A DNA stretch of 64,000 bases from Coprinus comatus (taxonomy: Eukaryota > Basidiomycota > Agaricomycetes > Agaricales > Agaricaceae), in NCBI GenBank assembly GCA_034638255.1, contig JAWPGT010000006.1:806001-870000 (forward strand). The letters run 5' to 3'. The notes under the pieces are model-generated. The model was given only the letters and a program-made list of their open reading frames with translations. It searched no databases and had not been told where the DNA came from. The position numbers were made by a program, and so were the translations under genes. Positions 1 through 10,208 of the stretch are shown piece after piece (the stretch's first letter is position 1; each line of letters opens with the position of its first letter).

Positions 1-558
1 TATGATATTTTTCAAAATAATAATATGGTATAATAGAGGCAGTACTGTGATAATACCGAAATGCCCATTTTAGTATTATTTTGATTGCGTGCCTATATTT
101 GCATAATCAAAATAATACTGAAACCCCTATTTCAGTATTATCACAGTGCTGCCTCTAATATACTAATTTATTACCAAAAACAATATTGGAATATTATCAA
201 TTTCCAAATATCAATAACATTAAGATAAAGTTTTGGTAATGCCACCAAATTACCCATTTTTTGTTTTTAATATATATTCAGTAATCTCCGGGCTTTACCA
301 AAATCCAACCATCGATATATCATTGATATTATTTTGATAAAATACATGCATTACCCATACTGTGGCGTAGTGCATAGGAGCTGACCTGGTCAGTAGAATA
401 TACCTCACGCTCCACAAAAAAGGACGAGTACTGATGGTTGGTATTAAACCAAGTTTCTCATGCATCGCCCCGAACTGCGATCTTTCGGGGAGACAAAAAC
501 GGTGCGCACACGCTTGTCATATTACATACCAAGGATATACAAATAAACAACCCAAGCT
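1..558. other. AT-rich intergenic DNA at left edge
   Basis: This stretch lies beyond the 3' end of the RPN3 gene and holds the foldback element at 36-155. The rest is AT-rich with no credible reading frame; a 79-residue frame over 438-677 overlaps the RPN3 tail antisense and is low complexity. The 3' UTR of RPN3 should occupy the last part. Confidence 0.6.
36..155. mobile_element. Foldback MITE, TA-flanked
   Basis: Two arms of about 51 bp (36-86 and 105-155) are near-perfect reverse complements around an 18-bp spacer, with only a handful of mismatches. The ends read GAGGCAG...CTGCCTC and the element is bounded on each side by the dinucleotide TA (34-35 and 156-157), as expected for target duplication by Tc1/mariner-type transposases. 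It has no coding capacity, so it would be non-autonomous. The family is not known to me. Long near-perfect arms suggest a fairly recent insertion. Confidence 0.75.
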
Positions 559-2253
559 CTAGAAATCACCACCCAGATCTTCATCATCCAAATCACCCTC
601 TTGAATTTCCTTCGCCAACTCTTTCTCTCTCTCCCTCGCTCCTTCAGCAGCGGCAAGTTCCTTTCTATGCGCATTAAGAGGGTATCGCATAGCCTGTAAT
701 AACACAACCCCAATATTAAAAAAACACCTCTTTAACTATGATACAGTAATCACAATGATAAATGATGACATACCTTAACACTTTGGTTATGCAGATCCAA
801 ACAGAAAGTGATTCTCCTCGCAAACACATCACTAACTTCAGGTCCATATGCGCCTTTTTGTCCTGCACATTCCATCCACCCATTCTCATGAACAATTCTA
901 CCCTCAATAACACCATCTCGGATAGCCTTGCCAACAATATATTCTGCATCTTCCTCAGAGTCAAGATGTAGTTTATGGCAGATATCACGAAGAGATATGC
1001 GTGAGTAAGAGAGGGAAAGTCTTCGAATTCCAGTTTTAATAACGTTCTGGCGTAGACGGAGGATGAGAGTGTAGGTTTTGTCATTCATGAATTGAGTTGA
1101 GTGTTTAGAAAGTGTGCTCTGGAATTGTGAAAGAGATCCAGTACGGACGGCTGATTTGTTCGTTGAGTTGTGGGTTATGTAAAGTCTTACAACAACATAC
1201 CTTTAACAATGTCAAAGTAAGCGGTCAAGGCTTTTTCTAGTACTGGATGTCTGAACAGGCTGCGATCGGGAATATCTCCCATCAAAAGTTCAACGACAAT
1301 GAAGAATTTGTGTACTGCTTGATAGAAACCAGGGGCCGTCCTTGGTTGGGGTGCCCTTCGAATAGCTTGTTGAAGGTTTGTGTGAGCTTCAGAGTAGTCC
1401 AATTGAACGACCTTGATACGACCAAGGTAATAGTGGTAGCGTGCAAATTGAGGGTTGCTCGCATTCAAAGGGAAGGTTGTCTTTGAAACCAGTTTGTCTG
1501 CCTGGTCGAAGAGGCTGTAATGGATATAGTTGCGGAGTAAACAGTTGATAAGCGCCGCTTGTGATTCATCGTCATGTCGGAGAGAAGCAGTTCGTTGGGC
1601 GGACAATAATAGTCTAAAGCCATCGACTTTAGAAACATATTCTTCAAAAGATATATCTGACACTTACGGTCGAGCATCAGCCAATTCTCCTCCAAGTTCG
1701 TATGTTCGGTCTACCGCATACCAGACTTTCGCCGCGATCGGATCCATGCTTCGCCTATTCAGCTGCAATATCTTTTCCCCTGTCTCCTTGGCAAGCTCTA
1801 ATGCCTTTCCGTACGTGTCTGGAGAGTTGAGGAGAGTGTAGATGATCAAGAGGCGGATGTACACCTCTACTTCCGGGACAGGCTCTTGTGTAGGTTGTTT
1901 AGAGTCAATATCCATTGATACTTCTGAGATTCCGGGAATCCATGCGAGTAGGGACTTTTTGGTAGCACTATCTACAGAACATCAGAATATTATAATAAAC
2001 AAATAGTCAAATATAATATACCTTTGGGATAAACATCTTCGATCGCAGACCTAAGCACTGCTGTGTCTGTACGTTTGCGTAAAGCAGTCAAAGAACGTAG
2101 AACTCTATGGGTGAAGCGAGGCTCGATAGTAGATACAGCTCTATCAATGAGGGCTGCATTGGCCTTGATCTCTGCCTGAGGTGTTGGTGGTGGTACAGGG
2201 GCCTTTGTTTCCTCCTTCTTCTCGTCTTTGGTATGCATGTCGACGTCGGTCAT
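559..2253 (-). CDS. RPN3: 26S proteasome regulatory subunit Rpn3 (PSMD3)
   Basis: Rpn3 is a PCI-domain subunit of the 19S lid of the 26S proteasome. Five exons were placed: 2253-2022, 1971-1668, 1613-1201, 1150-774 and 693-559 (minus strand), giving 486 residues, the usual size. The N-terminus has an acidic Lys-rich leader, then helical repeats (ALELAKETGEKIL, YHYYLGRIKVVQLDYSEAH). The PCI/winged-helix part contains YTLILRLRQNVIKTGIR. The C-terminus ends in the family's acidic tail with AMRYPLNAHRKEL and EIQEGDLDDEDLGGDF. All four introns are 50-80 nt with GT/AG ends, and phases join cleanly. The start ATG is the first in frame; tRNA-Cys and SWP1 follow on the other side. Confidence 0.97.
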
Positions 2254-2374
2254 GATGTTAATGTGGTGACTGTAGTATAATCAGTTAATTGAAGACGCGT
2301 CAGACCCCAGGGACGCGTCACCATTTGTGTATTCCAACAGATTGTGTTCTAAATACTACAGCCACTGTCACAAA

Positions 2375-2447
2375 GTCCCGATAGCTAAGTGGTTATAGCA
2401 TGAGATTGCAGATCTCGGGGTCGGGCGTTCGAATCGCCCTCGGGACT
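2375..2447 (+). tRNA. tRNA-Cys (anticodon GCA)
   Basis: A 73-nt cloverleaf: a perfect 7-bp acceptor stem (GTCCCGA with TCGGGAC), a 5-bp anticodon stem around loop TTGCAGA with anticodon GCA, and a 5-bp T stem GGGCG/CGCCC around TTCGAAT. There is no intron and CCA is not encoded. A T6 run about 20 nt downstream can serve as the Pol III terminator. It sits in the short gap between the divergent RPN3 and SWP1 genes. Confidence 0.95.
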
Positions 2448-2557
2448 TCTTATGTTGAAGCTTTGATTTTTTGCTCGGTGTAATCTTTAATTATTTCCCA
2501 CGATTGCGAACTAACCACGTCAATGGACCGACGTGTACGAAGTCATCATCCGCCGTC

Positions 2558-3500
2558 ATGCACTTCGTCGTCGCGTCGCTGCTGTTCCTCGCAGTCTCTG
2601 CTCATGCAAAGATCCTTACTCTCCAGTCTCCGCGCTTCGTTGTCATCGACTCAACTGGTCAACAGACGCGGACGCAGCCGTAAGTATTTATTTCTACCAA
2701 TAAGCTCCTAACTTATATAACACAACTACAGTCTCTCTCTAGTCAACAAATCTCCATCACCCATCCAACTCAATACCACAGATACTCTCAAAATCACTTT
2801 CCAAGTCGTTGACAAAGAAAACGGACAAGGTCTTCAACCTCACCAAACCTTCCTTCGTTTCTATGATACCAAAACCAACGAAGAAGGAATCCAACCAATC
2901 CGAGTAACACCAGGCGGCAAAGCCAAATTTGAATTAAACATGTCCCGACCACCCAATTCATTCCCTCCAACAACCATTGATTCACCACTTCAAGTCAGTT
3001 TATACATTGCCAAACCGGATTATTCACCTATTTCGACGGATATTTTTGATCTTTATGTTCCTGCTTCTCAACCTATTTCAAAACATCCTGAAGCGGATTC
3101 GTTTGAATTACTTCCGGAAATTCAACATACTTTCAGACCTGATCAAACACTTCCTCCCAAATTTATTTCTGCTGTGTTTTCTGGTCTTGTTATTGCTCCT
3201 TGGGCTATTTTACTTGGATTGGTACGTTGTCTCGTAACATCCAAATTAATATCCAAAATTAACGAATCTTACTTTGAATAGTGGTCTAAAGTTTCACCGT
3301 GCATCACACATGCATTCTCTCCCAGTATCTTTCCCTTCATCCTCAGTCTCGGCGCATTCGAAGGCCTTGTATTCTATTATTGGGTTGACCTCAAACTCGG
3401 CCAAGTCCTCACTTACGGCTTTATCCTCTCCCTCGTGTCTCTCTTCACCGGAAGACAAGCTCTTAGAAGCGTTGCTACTCGTAGAATCAACAAAAACTAG
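2558..3500 (+). CDS. SWP1: Oligosaccharyltransferase subunit Swp1 / ribophorin II
   Basis: Swp1 is an ER membrane subunit of the complex that transfers the N-glycan to nascent proteins. Exons 2558-2679, 2732-3221 and 3282-3500 encode 276 residues. The start at 2558 was chosen over the upstream in-frame ATG at 2471 because it gives a clean signal peptide (MHFVVASLLFLAVSAHA). A luminal domain follows, then the RPNII C-terminal hallmark: IQHTFRPDQTLPPKFISAVFSGL with hydrophobic segments (LVIAPWAILLGL, FILSLGAFEGLVFYYWVDL, FILSLVSLFTG). The tail is basic (RSVATRRINKN). Confidence 0.93.
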
Positions 3501-3729
3501 ATTCCCCCACCTCCTTCCTGTAGGGTCATAAACGTTTATGTACCGCTTCTGTTATCCTTATTGAACATTTACCTTTCACATCGACACATGTGGACATCAT
3601 AAGTAATGATTCAATAATCGTACAAAAGCAAGAAATTTGTTAACTATAACTATAACGACCCTCTTCAATATCATGCATATACACATTTACTTCCCCCAGA
3701 AATATTTGTGTCGGAACGAAATCCTTGAA

Positions 3730-5426
3730 TCATTGGCCTTCATGATTTGGAGTAGTACTTCCAATCTTCACATTTGGACTAATCTCTGGAAGAGGAGCGC
3801 CAGTTTGAGCTACAAATCCAGGTATAGGTGGAAGGATTGTATTGCTTCCATATCTTCTCTTTGCTGGTGGAGCAAGGAAAGGTTGAGCTTCGGTGTTAAA
3901 GACATCTATTTCCATGAAATTCAATTGTCGGTTCAAAATACTTGTCTTCTAATAACAATAACAACAAAATTCGAGAGACTTACATTTATCAAGGCTAATA
4001 TGGTTAGGATCATCGAATGTCAGATACCTGCAAAAGGAACCCATTTTCAATCAGAAAAAAAAAAAGAAACAAAAGAGGAAGAAAAAAACCGCAACCAAAA
4101 ACTCACAAATACTTCAAAACCTCAGCGAACCAAAAACTCTCCGTATCATCAATCCTCCCATCCTGTGGTCTATCAACATTATTCAACCCAGCAAATCCAT
4201 TGGGAGTAGCCAAAAATTCATTAAAAGATTTAACAGCCGAAGCTGCTCTATCCAAATATTTCGTATCTCCAGTAGCTCTAAAAGCTATGAAATTTGATTC
4301 CAAAACTTCAGGTCTCAAGATATAAGCACTACTTGTGATGTAGAATCCATGTTTATTGTAGAATTCGAGTTGGGCTGCTGTTGGTGGTGATCCTCCTGTG
4401 AAATCACCATCGGATGAGATGAATGCAAATCCTTCTGGTCCGATACCAGTTCTATGGTAAAAGGTTAGTTTATGAAGAGGTAGTGAGGGTGGTTCATGGT
4501 AATAGGAATACATACGTTGTGCTAGCATAGGTATTCCAACAAGCATCCGCAAGTTGTAATCCAATATTGACAATAGTTTCATTATTCACCAGGCGGCCAC
4601 CTAGGAGCAATCCAAGCCTTTCAATACACAACATCCGACCAGTGTCTATCAAACCACTCACCATAAATCCAATTCCCACCATGGAAACAAGCCAAATGAG
4701 AACTCGAATGTCTAATCTTCTTTTGAGAATCAAACGCTGCAAGATAAACATGGTTTCCAACAGTTGAAGTCCTCAAAAGAGTTTTGATAGACGAATCAAT
4801 AGCAGTTAACCATGTATCAGCAAACAAATTATCGTTGGTGTTCGAAAGTCTTGCATGTTTAATCAGATATTCGAAATAACTATCTGAGCCTCCTCCCCAG
4901 CCCTATCAAGGATCAGTATAAAGTACTCCGAGGAATGGTTCAAAGGTAGCAAAATATTACTTACCACGAAGCCTCCGACAAATTCTCCGGTACGTGGATC
5001 AATTCCTTGAGCCGCTAAACCTGGTAGTGGAGCCGGCTAACATAACAAATAGTAAATTGGGACGACGTGAATAAATCTCCACATAATCGAATAGGGATAT
5101 ACACTTACCAATTGAGCAATATGAGCAAGAGCACCAATGGTTAAATCGGCATATGTTCGGTTTCCAGTATGTTTACTGAGCGTCTCCCACTCCAAAGCAA
5201 GCTTTGATAAATTCGGAATAATGTCAATAAAAACCACCAAATTCAATATATATAAAAGCGAACTCACAGTTCCCGCTTCAGCAATATTTGACTACATAAA
5301 TAGAACTTTTGATTAGCCCCTGCCATTTTCTCAATTAATAAACCCGAACCGAGAAAAGTCCTTACATTTGCACTAACGACGCTATTGGTCGAAAAATCCA
5401 AGAATCCGAAAGGAATCGTGTTATCC

Positions 5427-5479
<53 letters not shown>

Positions 5480-6332
5480 AAGAAGAAATAAAATCAGCTT
5501 CCAAAAGAAAAATTGAGAATCATTCTCGACATATCATCGGAATTAGAATTCTCGGAGATTCCAAACTTACCAACGACCATGCAAAAGCCATTTTGTCCGC
5601 AACTTCTTTAGCTTTCTGAAGCAAAATTGGATGCTTCTGATCACTGAGTTCATATGCACTCAATAACGCTCCAAGGTAGCGGATTGTCGTCTCGAAAACG
5701 CTGTTCCATGGATATTATCAACAGCCAAAGAAAGAGCACCCAAGAAAATTCAAATACCTAACAGTCGAGGGTGTCTGGGATTTACTGAAATCGATCTTTC
5801 CTGAGAATTCAACAGCTTCATCGAACAAATCCTATAGGCATTTGTTAATTTTTCTGAGTAGCATGACGCGTACACCAGCTCACATCCAAGCCCATTATGT
5901 GCTAGACAAAAAAAGTAAGATGACATATTCCAGAAAATCCGAATATTCCCCATACCATAGTAGCCATAGCATCAACGATAGTGGCACCTAGTAAGACCAA
6001 AATATTCAGAGCCGTCCCAACCTCCATAACATCGAGGAATAGTGTCTCACCCCATCCGTTTCTACCATCCGAGAAGCTTTTAGTCAATGGTGAAAGATCA
6101 TCATGACCAAACGCAAATTCTCTGAAATAACCACATTTGTTTTGTATCAGGTTTCGAGAAATATTTACACATTTACTCACTTATATGCATCATAACTGCG
6201 CTGAAAGATATCAACGACAGCAGCCTTATTATCAGCAGCACTCCTCGGTAATCTTATATTTGCTTTCTGAACCTTAGCAAGCACAGGTGTTGAAAAGGCC
6301 AAAGCTAGAGTCACGAAAGATGGAATGATCAT
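3730..6332 (-). CDS. GH47 class I alpha-1,2-mannosidase, copy A (secreted)
   Basis: Class I mannosidases trim alpha-1,2-linked mannose from N-glycans; this copy has a signal peptide (MIIPSFVTLALAFSTPVLA), so it acts in or beyond the secretory pathway. Family marks in order: AFGHDDLSPL, GRNGWGATIVDAMATM, VFETTIRYLGALLSAYEL, GGFVGWGGGSDSYFEYL, GPEGFAF, YILRPEVLESN, FWFAEVLKYLYLTFDD and FNTEAQPF. I resolved 15 exons: 6332-6181, 6121-6051, 5987-5956, 5901-5884, 5831-5758, 5700-5571, 5425-5366, 5291-5268, 5201-5109, 5036-4965, 4902-4662, 4600-4516, 4451-4107, 4027-3984 and 3905-3730, giving 538 residues in one frame. Two exons are only 18 and 24 nt. The start was chosen for the signal peptide over an upstream in-frame ATG at 6419. 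Confidence 0.94.
5429..5475. repeat. (AG)n microsatellite in GH47-A intron
   Basis: About 23 uninterrupted AG units lie inside the intron between exons 5571-5700 and 5366-5425 of GH47 copy A. On the coding strand this is a CT tract near the 3' splice site, so it lengthens the polypyrimidine region and makes this the longest intron of the gene (about 145 nt against 50-80). Confidence 0.95.
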
Positions 6333-7037
6333 CTTTTCAAGCGTAAGGGGAGAAAGAGAAGCAGTGCAAGGAAAGTGTAAAGCTCCGAGTTTTAAGCAAA
6401 CCAAGGATTCAAGAAGCAATGACGAGATAAGCGAGTTTGAAAGCTCTCAATTTCATATATGCACAGTTACGTAGCATCGTAAACTTCGATTCATAGTTTG
6501 AGCTAGCCGAGCTTCGATCCCATGCGAACGACTGTAAGAAATTGGTGTGAGTTTGATCACAACGATCGGTCCTTGCGCTTTTACTGATTGAAGAGGTATC
6601 ATTATACTGTGTTAGATGAGCACACGCACACGCTCGCTACGTGTCCAGCCCAGGAAAATCCGCATGTACTTCCAAAACAAGACAAGACAAGACAAGACAA
6701 GAACACCGGAGATGAACAAGCCTCGAAAATAAGGAAACAGTGACATGAGAGCTAGTTGTGTAAAGTCATGCTTTCATTCGTGATTGAAACACATGGCTCG
6801 CGTCACTCGTGATATCAATCTTGTGCAACGAGAACTCGCAGAGTCGGGGGTGAAGAACCCTCATTTACACACGCGGCAATAGTGCTGAAGAGTTTGATAT
6901 TATGGGGTCTGTCATTATACTCAAAATCGGTGCGGGGGATCCAATAAGAAGGGCGGGGATTCACAGTGTGCGATCCGTTTTATTGAAAGTGTCAGAAATT
7001 GGTAAACAAAATACCAAATGTATACCCACGAGATCAC
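6333..7037. other. Promoter region of GH47-A and 3' end of GH47-B
   Basis: This gap separates the start of copy A from the stop of copy B on the same strand, so it should hold the 3' UTR of B and the promoter of A. It contains a short pentanucleotide array of AAGAC units near 6677-6702. I see no gene in it. Confidence 0.6.
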
Positions 7038-9601
7038 CTAGGGCAACACAAGGTCTAGCAACTCGTTGATATGAAGGGGAGGGAGTACGGGGCTAGAACT
7101 AAATGTTGGTACCTCGCCACTCGTGGTCGAGAATGGTGTTGGGTTTGCTGATTGCATATGACCGCTAGGAGTGCCGTAGGAATTCTTTGCGGCCGGGGCC
7201 TTGAAAGGATGGGCTTCTGTATTGAAGATATCTATACCAAGTTATCTCACAATGTCAGCCGCGTGGTGGGAAACACTCACATTGATCCAAGTTGTATGTG
7301 TTAGGGTCATCGAATGTCAAGTATCTATTTTTTGTCATGACCAGCGAGACTCAAGATTAAGTTTCAACGACATACAAGTACTTCAAAACTTCCGCGAACC
7401 AGAAGCTTTCCATATCGTCGACTTGTCTTGAGTTGACATCGTCAACATTCTCCAATCCCGCATAGCCAACAATTGCGGGAAGATGTTGATTGAAGCTTCG
7501 AATCGCCTCAGCAGCGCGGTCCAAGTATTTTGTATCTCCGGTAACTCTCCATGCGTAGAAATTGGATTCCAAAACCTCCGGACGAAGAATGTAATAGCCC
7601 GATGTAATGTAGAACCCATGTTCAGAGTAGAAGGAGAACTGTTCGGAGCTGGGTGCAGGACCTCCAGTATAATCACCATCAGCAGAGACAAATGCAAAAG
7701 CCTCCGGGCCAATACTAGTGCTAATGAGAGGGTGAGCCACATTTCGAATTGGTACATGATTATCGTATTGTGCTTGCCTGGTACTCGCGTACGTGTTCCA
7801 ACATGCATCAACCAGCCTCAGGGCGATGTCGACAATCGTTTGGTTGTTAAGCAGTTGACCACCTGAGTTGTGTGAGTTTTACTACTAAACCTTACGTTTC
7901 CTCAACGTACCAAGTAGCCAGTTTCCACCATGGAAGCAAGCAAGATGGGAGCTAACGTGGCGAATACGTTTATTGGAATCATAGTCCGCTAGGTAGGTAT
8001 GCCCTCCGACAGTTGACTCCTGTCAGTTACTCCGTGAGTGTGGATGACCTAACAGAAGTATAAATACTGACTTTGAGGAGCGTACGAATCGAAGAATCTA
8101 TTGCTAACTTCCAAGAGTCTGCCCAAAAAGGATCAGCAGTGTTGTTCAAACGGGCATACTTGATGAGATATTCAAAGTAGCTGTCGGAACCTCCTCCCCA
8201 TGTCTAACCTCGGATAAGCGATTAACAGACGCCGTTGACATTAACCGTACTCACAACATATCCTCCAACTGGTGATCCGGTAGCGGGATCTATACCTTGT
8301 GCAGGAAGGCCTAATATGTAGGAAGCATAATGCATAACTTCAGACAAAAACACATTGACAGGACTTTTGGTCAAAACGAATACCCACCAGATAATGGAGC
8401 GCCCTTCAAAAAACATTGAGCTACAGCCTTTAATTAAAATTCTTTACTTACGTTGGTAGCGATGCGGCGGAATGACTTCTCTGCAAGTTGGCGATAGGTA
8501 TCGTTACCTGTATATTTCGACAATGTGCTCCATTCAAGAACAAGCTTATAGGATATAATCAGCGAAGGACACAGAAGCTGTCAGTCTCTTTACCGTTCCC
8601 GCTTCTGCAATATTGCTCTAAATAAAAGTTCAATTCACCGAAATACCAGGCTACCAAAGATGATTTACAGTTTGAATTTCTGGAGTGTTATTATCGAAGT
8701 TGATATGACCGAAGGGAACATCGTTTGACTATGGATTTGAATGAGAATGTAGAGCTCGTTAGAATGGGATAGAAAAGCCTACCCCAACCCAAGCAAATGC
8801 CAACTTATCAGCTACTTCCTTAGCCTTGTCAAGAAGAACTGAATGTTGTCGATCGCTGAGTTCATAAGCACTTAAGAAGCCTCCAAGATAACGAATAGTG
8901 GTTTCAAAGACGCTGCGAAGATATATGAGTGTAGCGTCCTCACTGGGACAAGTTCAATGATATGTACCTGACTGTGCTTGGTGTTTTCGACCTGCTGAAG
9001 TCGATCTTAGATGCATAATCAACAGCTTCTTGGAACAAGTCCTAAGAATGAAATTATTACGGTTTGCTTAATGATAAGAAAAAGTTGTGTTCTCACATTG
9101 AGTCCCATCATTTTCTGAAGACCCGTAAGTAATGAAACAAGTTGCCGCAGGAAGGCTGGTTAACTTACCATGGTCGACATCGCGTCAATGATAGTAGCGC
9201 CTTGTAAAATATATACATAAGCCACATTTTCTAAGGTCAACTGTCCATTATTAAGTCGCTCACCCCAGCCATTTCTACTATCAATAAAGCCTAGAAAATC
9301 ATATTAGACACGCTTTTTTGACGGGCCATAGATAATTTACTTACTTTGGCTCAAAGGAGCAAGATCATCATGACCCCAAGCATGTTGCCTGTGCAAAGTC
9401 AATGGGTAGAATATAACTATCTGCGCCTTGAACATACTTGTATGCATCATAGCTTTTCGAGAAAATCTGTTTGACAGCGTCACATTGTAATCCTGCTTCA
9501 GGTGGCAATGTAAGGCCATCTTTCTGTACTGGACCAGCTGATGCTTGAGATATATAAACGAGAGTGGTAAGGAGAGTGGTAAATGAGCGTGAAAGCAACA
9601 T
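7038..9601 (-). CDS. GH47 class I alpha-1,2-mannosidase, copy B (secreted)
   Basis: A tandem paralogue of the downstream gene with the same fold and similarly dense introns. The start gives a signal peptide (MLLSRSFTTLLTTLVYISQASA). Exon 1 joins through an intron at 9464-9411 approx. to read YDAYKQHAWGHDDLAPLSQS, matching the GH47 entry motif. Later pieces include GPEAFAFVSADGDYTGG, YYILRPEVLESNFYAWR, GDTKYLDRAAEAIRSFN, FWFAEVLKYLY and FNTEAHPFKAPAAK. The last exon is 7231-7038, with a Ser/Pro/Thr-rich tail longer than the conserved core. Not every internal exon boundary was fixed, but the motifs occur in order with no obvious lesion. Confidence 0.93.
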
Positions 9602-10208
9602 TATGAAGCCGGATTAGTTAGCGGTGAAATACGCGCAACGGGCCAGCAGAAAGCAGTGAGAGCGAGAAAAGACAGGAAGGAGACGGAAGGGGACAGGTAG
9701 AATTCGTCACTTCTTTATAGATCCTGCCGCATGTCATTCATAGCGCGTCCTAGAAGTGGAGAGAACCCTTAGTCGACCTTTAGTGCATTAAGGGTCTGTT
9801 AAGGGTTATTCGTCGGACGTGATGCAATGTAAAAATAAATTGACCCGAACAACCACCTCCAAGTAAATGGACTGGAGAATGAACACCTACACAATACTTA
9901 TATTCATTCAAGATCGACAGAGTTGGTCATATATACGACGAAACCCCGACTATTGTCAAAAGACATTAGAAGAATCATTTGTTATCAAATCACTTTGATT
10001 TTGAATCCACACAATCGTAACGAAAGGAGGTAATCCGAGGTATAATAGGTACTTCTATTAGAAAACGATAAATTTTACATGCATACTTGTGAACAAAAAA
10101 ATGAATAAAACAATGGTTTCAACATTCGACATAATCCAAAACGAAAAGAAACTCGAAAAGAAACAATTTGTCAATGCAACGCGTCTATATCACAATCTCA
10201 TGTCAAGC
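9602..10208. other. Intergenic region
   Basis: The DNA upstream of GH47-B should carry its promoter; a purine-rich patch lies at 9640-9700. Further right the sequence is AT-rich and leads into the 3' UTR of the chromodomain gene. No gene is visible; a reading frame at 10089-10514 is antisense to the chromodomain exons. Confidence 0.55.
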
